A stretch of DNA of 14,941 nt from an uncultured Bacteroidota bacterium. GTDB taxonomy: Bacteria; Bacteroidota; Bacteroidia; NS11-12g; UBA955. Both the position numbers and the translations under genes were made by a program. Positions 1-6,500 of the stretch are shown here, one piece after another. The notes beneath the pieces are model-generated. The model was given only the letters and a program-made list of their open reading frames with translations. It did no database searches and was not told the DNA's origin. Every line of letters starts with the position of its first letter. Positions within the stretch are counted from its first letter, which is position 1. The DNA lies in the NCBI GenBank assembly GCA_903959115.1, contig CAJBVU010000259.1, forward strand, positions 1 through 14,941. The letters run 5' to 3'.

Positions 1-2604
1 GCAAACCTTTGCAGTTCCCTGCGTGTTCGCACCCTTCACAGAAGCGAAATAGTATCCCTTCGCCATTCCTGTCAAATCAATCGCAAAATTGTTCTCACCC
101 GCAACCACGTTCACCGTGCGCGACAAAACAACTTTACCCTGTAAATTAATAACCGTCAACATAGCAGTTTCTGAAACCTTGCTTGTTAAACTCAATGAAG
201 CCTTATCAGAAGTCGGGTTTGGATAAACAACCACCTTCAATGATGTATTGTCCTTCAAATTCTTAGTACCAGTCATCAAGGTTCTGCTGCGGTAGAATCC
301 ACGACCGTGGGTTCCCAGATACATCGACATACCTTCCCAAGGTCTCCACTCATAACCACGAATTTCAAAAACAGGCACACGTGCCATTCCATCGTTTCCT
401 TCAACCCATGTAGTTCCACCATCCTCAGTATACCAAACACCCAAATCCGTTGCCAATACGATGCGCTTGCTATCGTCAACGTCGATTACCGCATCATAAA
501 CAGGGAAAGAAGGCAAATTGCCAGTAATGTTCTTCCACGTTACCGCAGCACCACAAGCATTGAATGATTCATAGACATAACTTGTATTTCCGTATCCACC
601 CAAAGTGATAACCACGTGGTTTTTATCCATTTGATCCACATTTACTGAAGTAATGGTACGACCTGACAAACCTGATGGAGTAATATTCTTTTGAACGATA
701 GGCGCTGGAATCTGCATTACCGTTGGATTTGCAGCCAATGTAAAAGTTGCAGCATTCAAGCTATCCACACGAACCAAACGGCCGCTTTTACAAATAAACA
801 AATTGTCTCCTTCAGGAGTGTAATCCATTTCAATAATCCTGTCGTTACCCAATGCGTTAGCAACCAGATACCAGCTTACGTTTTCAGCAAAATCGGTTGG
901 ATTGTTCGCCATCCATACTTCAGAGTTTTTAGCCAAATACAAACGAGATGTTTTTGGACCAGACTCCCATAAGCAATAAGTGGTATTAAAATCAGTTTGT
1001 GACTTTCCGTCTTGACGGTCATCGAAGAATGTAGAGGTTGACTGACCGCTATTAGCACTGCGAACTACGGTTCCGTAATAAGTACAAGCAAAAACTGTTT
1101 TGGGGCTGAAGCGAGAAAACTCGACATCAAAACCATCACCACCATAAATTTCAACAGAATTTTTAGAAGGCGCTCCGCCGAAAGAATTTCCACTGAAATT
1201 GATCAAGTGGGTACCATTATCCTGTGATCCACCCACAACATGTCCCAATTCATTGGCTGCCACATTGTAGAACTGCACTGTGTTAAATCCACGAGAGATA
1301 GGTGTCCAAATCTTGCGGTCTTTGCTACGGAACAAACCACCATCCGAACCAACAATTAGTGTTGGAGGGGTCGTATTCATATCCCAAGTAATCATGTGCT
1401 TATCGGCATGAACATATCCAGTGTTCCAGGCTGCATCAAATGTATTTGCAGTCTCTCTGTAACCATTCACGTTATCCCATGTCGCCAAGTCAACACCACC
1501 CATATAAACCAAATTTTTGTTTATCGGATCAACACTCACTACGTTATCGTACCACCCTTGTCTGTTGGAACCAAAGATATCCGTAATGCTAGAATAAGAA
1601 ACCAACTTCGTCCAAGTCGCTCCACCATCCGTTGTGCGCAACAATGCACTAAATGCACCCGTACCACTGGCACCCATCAAATACACATAATTTGGATCTT
1701 CTGGTGAAATCGCAAGCGAAGTACGTCCGCCAGTATTAACACTCGCATTCATTTGCTTCATCGCACCAGCACCATCCATTTTCAAAACAGAACCTGAACC
1801 GGTAGAAGCCCACAAAACGCCATTTTTGTCGATTTTCAATTCTTTGATAGAACCAACACTGATTTTCTTTTGTGTTCCACCATTGTTGGTAAATTCGTAG
1901 ATACCATCCTCAGTTCCTAGGTAAAATTTATCTTCCTTTGGATGTGCTACCATTGAATTACATTGCATAAAGCTAGCCGCACTGGTATTGGTCATTTTGG
2001 TAAACGACACACCACGACTGTCGGTGCTCTTATAGAGGCCAGCACCCAAGAATGCAGGAGATCCATTTCTAGTTCCAGATAAGTTCACAAATCCGCCTTC
2101 TCCCGTACCGTAAAAAATGGTACCGTTCACCGTTTGTGCCATACAATTCACATTTAAGTTTTCTTGACGATCATTTATTGGACTCCAACTGTTACCAGCA
2201 GAAATAGAGCGAAACAATCCACCACTCACACCACCTGCAAACCATATGTTGCCAGAATCGCGATGTATCAAAAATGCACGAATCCGCCCACCTACGTTGT
2301 CTGGACCCATCTCTTCCCACTTCAATGGTTTGTTAGCACGACGGGTCAAACGCATCGCATCGGCTTGAACTATGGCTTCTTCAACCCACTCAGGCTCGAT
2401 TGTGCCAGTAACTTCGTTCAAACGCATGCTGTAAACAGAACGAATCGCACCTTCAATGGAACGATGCTCGTGTTCTTCTTCGTTTTCTACTTCGCCAACC
2501 TTGAGAGATTGGGGCATTTCAGTGGGGATAGTTGCGACAAACAACGACATTCCCGCTACCAATGTAGCTGAAGCTGAAAGGGTGAAAAAAGATTTTATGC
2601 TCAT
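1..2604 (-). CDS. Secreted beta-propeller (BNR/VPS10-like) protein with T9SS type A sorting domain, 3' end cut by window
   Basis: The minus strand is open without a stop from the ATG at 2604 to the left edge (868 codons), so the gene runs out of the window. The first 25 or so residues look like a signal peptide (MSIKSFF followed by a hydrophobic stretch). A charged linker leads to MGPDNVGGR (about 99-107) and WFAGGVSGGLFRS (about 121-133), typical of large Bacteroidota propeller proteins. Asp-box type motifs follow, for example TDGGATW (325-331) and DGGTTW (728-733), with GSDGG and GGSQDNGTH between them. From about residue 789 there is a type A T9SS C-terminal domain: VVVYPNPTSD, a beta-rich stretch, then GMAKGYYFASVKG. 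These domains usually end near this point, so only a few codons are probably missing. I infer export across the outer membrane and release or surface attachment. The substrate and any enzymatic activity are unknown; Asp-box propellers include sialidase-like, sortilin-like and purely binding proteins. Codon use favours GGT, GTT, CGT and TTG, unlike the dcw genes. Confidence 0.88.
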   Translation of the reverse strand, partial: MSIKSFFTLSASATLVAGMSLFVATIPTEMPQSLKVGEVENEEEHEHRSIEGAIRSVYSMRLNEVTGTIEPEWVEEAIVQADAMRLTRRANKPLKWEEMGPDNVGGRIRAFLIHRDSGNIWFAGGVSGGLFRSISAGNSWSPINDRQENLNVNCMAQTVNGTIFYGTGEGGFVNLSGTRNGSPAFLGAGLYKSTDSRGVSFTKMTNTSAASFMQCNSMVAHPKEDKFYLGTEDGIYEFTNNGGTQKKISVGSIKELKIDKNGVLWASTGSGSVLKMDGAGAMKQMNASVNTGGRTSLAISPEDPNYVYLMGASGTGAFSALLRTTDGGATWTKLVSYSSITDIFGSNRQGWYDNVVSVDPINKNLVYMGGVDLATWDNVNGYRETANTFDAAWNTGYVHADKHMITWDMNTTPPTLIVGSDGGLFRSKDRKIWTPISRGFNTVQFYNVAANELGHVVGGSQDNGTHLINFSGNSFGGAPSKNSVEIYGGDGFDVEFSRFSPKTVFACTYYGTVVRSANSGQSTSTFFDDRQDGKSQTDFNTTYCLWESGPKTSRLYLAKNSEVWMANNPTDFAENVSWYLVANALGNDRIIEMDYTPEGDNLFICKSGRLVRVDSLNAATFTLAANPTVMQIPAPIVQKNITPSGLSGRTITSVNVDQMDKNHVVITLGGYGNTSYVYESFNACGAAVTWKNITGNLPSFPVYDAVIDVDDSKRIVLATDLGVWYTEDGGTTWVEGNDGMARVPVFEIRGYEWRPWEGMSMYLGTHGRGFYRSRTLMTGTKNLKDNTSLKVVVYPNPTSDKASLSLTSKVSETAMLTVINLQGKVVLSRTVNVVAGENNFAIDLTGMAKGYYFASVKGANTQGTAKVC

Positions 2605-2740
2605 GTGATCAGTTTCTTAATATTAAGGTATTTTACAAATTAAACATAGTGGGGTTACTTTTCCAATTAAAATGGGCGAAATCCCTAAAAGAAAGTGCCG
2701 TTTAATTAAACAAAAATCGCAAAAAAGGAACCTTTGCAAA

Positions 2741-3613
2741 TTAGAGCACATGCTTTTCGGCATGATAAGAGCTTCTCACCATTGGTCCGCTTTCCACAAA
2801 ACGGAAACCCATGCTCAATCCCAACTCTTCCCAGTGCTTGAATTTGTCCGGATGTACATACTCTTTAACATCCAAATGCATTTTTGTGGGTTGCAAATAT
2901 TGACCTAGTGTAAGCACATCGCAGCCATTCTCACGCAAATCTTCCATCAGCTGCTTCACCTCATCATCTGTCTCACCCAAACCTAGCATCGCACCCGATT
3001 TTGTACGTCGTCCATATTCACTAGTACGCTTCGTTTGCTCCAAACTTCTAGCATATTTTGCCTGAGGCCTTACCATGCGATACAACCGCTCAACCGTTTC
3101 CATATTGTGCGATGTTACTTCCGCACCCGCATCCAGAACCATGTACAGCATATCCCATTGCGACTTAAAATCCGGGATCAATGTTTCAATGGTGGTATCA
3201 GGGTTCAGCAACTTCACCGCCTTCACCGTTTCCGCCCAAACCGTAGCGCCTTTATCCTTTAATTCATCGCGGTTCACCGAAGTAATCACGCAATGCTTCA
3301 CTCCCATCAATTGCACAGCTTCCGCCACTCGCATCGGCTCATTCAAGTCATATTCACCAGGTCTACCCGTTGCCACAGCACAGAAACTGCAACTGCGCGT
3401 ACAAACGTTTCCCAAAATCATAAACGTGGCCGTGCCCTCGCCCCAACATTCTCCCATATTTGGACAGCGACCGTCTTCGCAAATCGTATGAAGTTTATGC
3501 TCCTTTACGATGCGTTTTACGCGCGTGTAATTTTCACCGGTGGGCAAATCAATCTTTAACCAAGATGGCTTGGGCGTTCTTTTCTCTTTAGATACGATAG
3601 GTAACTCAATCAC
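2741..3613 (-). CDS. lipA: Lipoyl synthase LipA (radical SAM)
   Basis: This 290-residue protein matches LipA in length and motifs. LipA inserts two sulfur atoms into octanoyl chains on the E2 and H protein lipoyl domains, in the cytoplasm. The auxiliary cluster cysteines are C45, C50 and C56 (ICEDGRCPNMGEC). The radical SAM CxxxCxxC motif is C71, C75 and C78 (CTRSCSFC). The C-terminal RSSYHA motif, which supplies the serine ligand of the auxiliary cluster, is at about 280-285. TLGQYLQPTKMHL is also a family hallmark. The start is GTG at 3613: an in-frame TAA lies two codons upstream (GCT between them), and the next Met is residue 53, after the first cluster cysteines. The gene begins 28 nt after the upstream signal-peptide gene, so the two are probably co-transcribed. 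No lipB is adjacent. Confidence 0.97.
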   Translation of the reverse strand: MIELPIVSKEKRTPKPSWLKIDLPTGENYTRVKRIVKEHKLHTICEDGRCPNMGECWGEGTATFMILGNVCTRSCSFCAVATGRPGEYDLNEPMRVAEAVQLMGVKHCVITSVNRDELKDKGATVWAETVKAVKLLNPDTTIETLIPDFKSQWDMLYMVLDAGAEVTSHNMETVERLYRMVRPQAKYARSLEQTKRTSEYGRRTKSGAMLGLGETDDEVKQLMEDLRENGCDVLTLGQYLQPTKMHLDVKEYVHPDKFKHWEELGLSMGFRFVESGPMVRSSYHAEKHVL

Positions 3614-3641
3614 AGCTTATTTTTTTAGGAGACGATGAAAA

Positions 3642-4469
3642 TCAAGGTCGTTTGGTTGATTTCGACTTAGATTCAAATCCGGCAGCAAATGTAACAAATA
3701 GTGCGGGGAAGAAGTTTCGATTCATTTCCGAACGATGCCAAATGGGCAGATTTTTTACAAATTTATCCGCCGATAACCCCACTGAAAGTCGATTTGATGC
3801 ATTTCGATAACTCCCCCATTCGGCAGCGAACGACACTGAAGCACCAATCCCCGGGGTGATATATCCATCTGCAAAACCCGCAGAATACCTCGCATTGCCA
3901 CCTACTAAAGCTACATTATGAACTTTTGGATCATAGGCTACAGGAACATACCCATCGGTGAGTGGCGCGGGTTGATAGAGCCATATATATAGAGGCCAAG
4001 AATAATTGAGCGGAATTTGACCGGCGACGGTTATTTGCAGACCCAGGTCGGAACGACTTTGACGTTCACTGATAACATATACTTTCCCCGCAGCGATATG
4101 AGCACAAATACTGTGATTGATTTTCTCGATCACAAATGGCTTGCTGCCCGGAAGTCGTTCGTTCATGACCTTAATCTCCCGCGGATCTTTGATAATCCCC
4201 AAAGAAATCGATTGAAAATTGCGGAATTTCCCGGGCGTACCACTCAACAACAAAGTGTTCAATAGTGGAGATTTTTTCTGCTGTCCGATCTTGGAGATGG
4301 CGTGTTCTCGCCAAAGCGAAATATCATAGCCAAAATGTCGAACATTCACACCCATTCCGATCATGTTTTGCGAGGATGGGTCGCCGGCAAGGGGCTGCGC
4401 CCCTGCCGGCGATGTGGATAACCCCACCAATCCGACAAGAAAACTAGTTGCCAACAACCTTAAACCCAT
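3642..4469 (-). CDS. Conserved exported protein of unknown function, possible outer-membrane beta-barrel
   Basis: This 275-residue protein starts with a clear signal peptide: MGLRLLATSFLVGLVGLS, then an AGA-Q cleavage candidate after residue 24. The body alternates polar and hydrophobic residues and is rich in aromatic and glycine residues, as in small outer-membrane barrels. The parts DPREIKVMNE, PFVIEKIN, VAYDPKVHN and PGIGASVSF remind me of a Bacteroidota family of roughly 30 kDa hypothetical outer-membrane proteins. That resemblance is from memory and untested. The last residues are basic (KSKSTKRP), which is unusual for a barrel ending in an aromatic residue. The ATG at 4469 is the first start after an in-frame TGA six bases upstream. 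The gene precedes lipA by 28 nt on the same strand. Its signal-peptide end is encoded within a GC-rich palindrome (4381-4412). Function unknown. Confidence 0.8.
   Translation of the reverse strand: MGLRLLATSFLVGLVGLSTSPAGAQPLAGDPSSQNMIGMGVNVRHFGYDISLWREHAISKIGQQKKSPLLNTLLLSGTPGKFRNFQSISLGIIKDPREIKVMNERLPGSKPFVIEKINHSICAHIAAGKVYVISERQSRSDLGLQITVAGQIPLNYSWPLYIWLYQPAPLTDGYVPVAYDPKVHNVALVGGNARYSAGFADGYITPGIGASVSFAAEWGSYRNASNRLSVGLSADKFVKNLPIWHRSEMNRNFFPALFVTFAAGFESKSKSTKRP
4381..4412. repeat. REP-like GC-rich palindrome inside a coding sequence
   Basis: The arms TCGCCGGCA (4381-4389) and TGCCGGCGA (4404-4412) are perfect reverse complements. Inside them GGGGC (4391-4395) pairs with GCCCC (4399-4403), leaving loop TGC and one unpaired A at 4390. 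This gives a 14-bp stem with a single bulge, much more GC-rich than its surroundings. It lies in the 275-residue exported protein gene and encodes the end of its signal peptide, around PAGAQPLAGD. The size, GC content and GGGGCTGCGCCCC core resemble bacterial REP palindromes, but only one copy is visible here, so its status as a dispersed repeat is inferred. Confidence 0.6.
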
Positions 4470-4473
4470 GAAT

Positions 4474-4503
4474 CAAAGATAACAAACCCCACCCAATACC
4501 AAA
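4474..4503 (-). promoter_or_regulatory. Bacteroidota-type promoter for the exported protein-lipA unit
   Basis: Read on the minus strand, TTTG (4503-4500) is followed by an 18-nt spacer and TATCTTTG (4481-4474), a perfect match to the phylum's -7 consensus TAnnTTTG. Only four bases separate the -7 box from the ATG at 4469. Transcription would therefore begin at or very near the start codon, giving a leaderless or nearly leaderless mRNA. The sequence match is direct; promoter activity is inferred. Confidence 0.6.
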
Positions 4504-4557
4504 AATGGGTTTTTCTATAAAAAATTACTCCACTTTCTCCCACACACAGTAAAACCC

Positions 4558-4587
4558 TTGTTTTTCAATACTTTTATTCTATTTTTG
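4558..4587 (+). promoter_or_regulatory. Bacteroidota-type promoter for the mraZ-dcw operon
   Basis: TTG (4558-4560), a 19-nt spacer and TATTTTTG (4580-4587) match the Bacteroidota -33/-7 pattern TTG / TAnnTTTG. Transcription would start at about 4592-4596, giving a 5' leader of about 140 nt before the mraZ ATG at 4738. The TGG(G)N operator array lies within this leader. It is the best promoter match I find upstream of mraZ. Activity is inferred from sequence only. Confidence 0.55.
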
Positions 4588-4640
4588 AAGGGTCAAATAC
4601 GTATCCATTTGCACAAAATCCCACCCAAAAGCCAAAGTCG

Positions 4641-4697
4641 TGGCGCATTGTGGAAAAGAAGTGGTTAAAAAGGGGAGATTGTGGGAAATTGTGGGAA
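4641..4697 (+). promoter_or_regulatory. Putative MraZ operator: 10-bp-phased TGG(G)N box array
   Basis: Boxes of the form TGGNN recur about every 10 bp: TGGCG at 4641, TGGAA at 4651, TGGTT at 4662, GGGGA at 4672, TGGGA at 4682 and TGGGA at 4692. The last two sit in a perfect tandem 10-mer, ATTGTGGGAA, at 4678-4687 and 4688-4697. The 4651 box has a near copy, ATTGTGGAA. MraZ of Escherichia coli is known to bind TGGGN direct repeats spaced by 5 nt ahead of mraZ and to repress the cluster. The same phase and the position 41 nt before the mraZ ATG make this the likely autoregulatory site. The three downstream boxes are strongest. Confidence 0.75.
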
Positions 4698-4737
4698 TTT
4701 GGATATTTATTTAGCAGACAGAAAAAACCAACACAGA

Positions 4738-5196
4738 ATGACCGCATTCATTGGAGAGTTCAATTGCAAACTAGACGAGAAAGGAAGACTTTCCATCCCG
4801 TCCAAACTTCGGGCACAGTTCCCCGAAGCCGTTGGCAATACGCTCGTCGTGAACCGCGGATTCGAGAAGTGTCTGGTGCTCTACACCAAGGAAGATTGGC
4901 TGGATGAAACCGCCAAACTGAACACCGTGGATGATTTCATGAGTCCCGACATCCGTCGGTTCAAAAGAATCTTCACCAACGGGGCCAACTTGGTTCAGAT
5001 CGATGGCGCACAACGCATCTTGATTCCCAAAAAACTATTGGAATACGCCGAACTCCTCGGCGAAGTCATTCTGGTAGCCAACGGAAACAAAATTGAGATG
5101 TGGGATCAAGCCACCTACGAATCTGAACTTAAAGTGGACTCCGCGGAAATGTCTCAGTTGGCACAGCTGTTTCATCAGCAACGCAACCAAAGTTAA
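4738..5196 (+). CDS. mraZ: Transcriptional regulator MraZ
   Basis: This 152-residue protein has the two SpoVT/AbrB-like half-repeats of MraZ, each with a DxxxR signature: DEKGR at 13-17 (in GEFNCKLDEKGRLSIP) and DGAQR at 89-93. MraZ forms a ring-shaped oligomer that binds TGGGN repeats ahead of its own gene and controls the dcw cluster. I chose the ATG at 4738 because family members begin almost directly with the FIGEF-like strand. The frame is open further upstream, with a GTG at 4681, but that extension has no family counterpart and would consist of operator DNA. The gene is first in the dcw operon, with 33 nt between its stop and rsmH. Confidence 0.95.
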   Translation: MTAFIGEFNCKLDEKGRLSIPSKLRAQFPEAVGNTLVVNRGFEKCLVLYTKEDWLDETAKLNTVDDFMSPDIRRFKRIFTNGANLVQIDGAQRILIPKKLLEYAELLGEVILVANGNKIEMWDQATYESELKVDSAEMSQLAQLFHQQRNQS

Positions 5197-5229
5197 GTAG
5201 CGCATCGGGCCGTTGGCAACCTGTTTGCT

Positions 5230-6153
5230 ATGTACGACTATCACAACCCCGTCCTACTCCACCCTAGCGTGGACGCCCTGGTAACCAACCCAGATGGCAC
5301 CTATGTAGACGTCACCTTTGGTGGCGGCGGGCACAGCCAAGCCATACTCAACAAACTTTCTAGCAAAGGCAAACTCATCTCGTTTGATCAAGACGAAGAC
5401 ACTCTAGCCCGCGCGCCCAAAGACCCAAGATTTACCTTGGTGAACCACAATTTTCAATTCACTAAGCAATACCTGGAATTTTTAAAAGCCTCACCCGTGG
5501 ATGGGATTCTAGCCGATCTTGGCATCTCCTCCCATCAAATTGATGTTGGAGAACGTGGATTCGCGCATCGCCTCAATGGCCCCCTCGATATGCGAATGTC
5601 GACCTCAACCCCCATCTCCGCCGCACAAATCGTTCAAAACTCCTCCGAAAAGGAACTCAATTACATATTTAAGCAGTACGGCGAAATTCCAAACGCACGT
5701 CGACTATCCGACATCATCATCCGCAGCCGCGGCAGCAAAGACCTCTCCACTATCGAAGGATTCAAGGCCGCCATCGCAACCTGCACCCCCGGCAAAACAC
5801 CCGCCAAATATTTGAGTCAAGTATTCCAAGCCCTACGCATCGCCGTAAACAAAGAAATGGTAGTCTTGGAAGCACTTTTGAACGATGCCGAAACCCTCAT
5901 CAAACCCGGCGGAAAACTAGTCGTCATTTCATACCATTCCCTAGAAGATCGATTGGTAAAACACCTGTTTCAAACCGGAAATTTGGAAGGGAATCGACAT
6001 ACCGACCTGTATGGACATATCAGCAAACCCTTTGATAACATACCCAATGCGGCCATCACCCCTGATGACGCTGAAATCGAAAGCAACAAACGCGCAAGAA
6101 GCGCAAAAATGAGAATAGGAGTACGCAACACATGGAAGAGAACCCATTCTTGA
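5230..6153 (+). CDS. rsmH: 16S rRNA (cytosine(1402)-N(4))-methyltransferase RsmH (MraW)
   Basis: This 307-residue protein has the full-length RsmH pattern. It begins YDYHNPVLLHPSVDAL, followed by the SAM-binding loop FGGGGHS (30-36) and the acidic FDQD (52-55). The region LADLGISSHQIDVGERGF, the ISYHSLEDR motif (233-241) and the C-terminal ARSAKMRIG stretch are all family signatures. RsmH methylates N4 of C1402 in the decoding centre of 16S rRNA using S-adenosylmethionine. It sits in its usual place after mraZ. Its last 22 nt overlap the next gene in another frame, which suggests translational coupling. Codon choice here is rich in C-ending codons (ATC, ACC, CCC, CTC), in contrast to the T9SS cargo gene on the left. 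Confidence 0.98.
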   Translation: MYDYHNPVLLHPSVDALVTNPDGTYVDVTFGGGGHSQAILNKLSSKGKLISFDQDEDTLARAPKDPRFTLVNHNFQFTKQYLEFLKASPVDGILADLGISSHQIDVGERGFAHRLNGPLDMRMSTSTPISAAQIVQNSSEKELNYIFKQYGEIPNARRLSDIIIRSRGSKDLSTIEGFKAAIATCTPGKTPAKYLSQVFQALRIAVNKEMVVLEALLNDAETLIKPGGKLVVISYHSLEDRLVKHLFQTGNLEGNRHTDLYGHISKPFDNIPNAAITPDDAEIESNKRARSAKMRIGVRNTWKRTHS

Positions 6154-6500
6154 ACGCCGACATTGATCCGCAAACTGTGACGGGAGAACCCATCACACAA
6201 GAGCAGCAGACTGCCAACGAAACCACCATACCCATGTGGAGTTGGATAAAATTTGCCATGGTAGGATTTGCCTTGATGGTATTCTACATCTACAATTCGC
6301 ATCACGCAAACAAAGCCATCCGCAAAAAAGAATTGCTCATCAAAGAACTCAAGGAACTCCATAGCGAACGCATCAGCCTAGAGAGTCAGATCACCAACGC
6401 CAGCAAGCAAAGCGAACTCAGCAAAAGACTCGAAGGAAGCGGCCTAAAAGAAATCACCATCCCACCCATCAAACTCGTAAAGCCCCATGAACAAGACTAA
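6132..6500 (+). CDS. ftsL: FtsL-like cell division protein, Bacteroidota type
   Basis: This small bitopic protein of 122 residues has a cytoplasmic N-terminal tail of about 37 residues and one transmembrane helix at about 38-54 (WIKFAMVGFALMVFYIY). A heptad-like charged segment rich in Lys, Glu and Leu follows at about 58-101, probably a periplasmic coiled coil, and then a short tail with PPIKLV. This layout and the position between rsmH and ftsI are those of the divergent FtsL-like proteins of Bacteroidota. By family analogy it would join the FtsQ/FtsB-like proteins and help activate FtsW-FtsI at the septum. Sequence conservation is weak in this family, so the call rests mainly on topology and synteny. 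It overlaps rsmH by 22 nt and ftsI by 14 nt. Confidence 0.85.
   Translation: MEENPFLNADIDPQTVTGEPITQEQQTANETTIPMWSWIKFAMVGFALMVFYIYNSHHANKAIRKKELLIKELKELHSERISLESQITNASKQSELSKRLEGSGLKEITIPPIKLVKPHEQD

Noticed and set aside
2641..2648. TATGTTTA on the minus strand as a -7 box for the T9SS cargo gene
   Set aside because: It misses the last G of TAnnTTTG, and the nearest TTG is only 15 nt upstream, so the match is not good enough to annotate.
2719..2740. Possible terminator after lipA on the minus strand (GCAAAGG-TT-CCTTTTTT)
   Set aside because: The stem is only four or five A/T-rich pairs with a minimal loop. The T run is suggestive, but the hairpin is too weak to call.
3075..3491. Plus-strand open frames opposite lipA
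   Set aside because: These are antisense shadows of a well-conserved lipA with no protein-family features.
4594..4611. Imperfect inverted repeat CAAAT...ATTTG near the predicted mraZ transcript start
   Set aside because: The arms are five bases with a mostly AT core. Such repeats are expected by chance in this AT-rich spacer.
4681..4737. N-terminal extension of MraZ from an in-frame GTG at 4681
   Set aside because: The extension has no resemblance to MraZ family starts and is made of the TGGGA operator repeats. The ATG at 4738 gives the normal protein.
5519..5815. Proline/serine-rich open frame within rsmH
   Set aside because: It is an out-of-frame reading of rsmH, whose own frame carries all the conserved motifs. 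The composition reflects C-rich codons.
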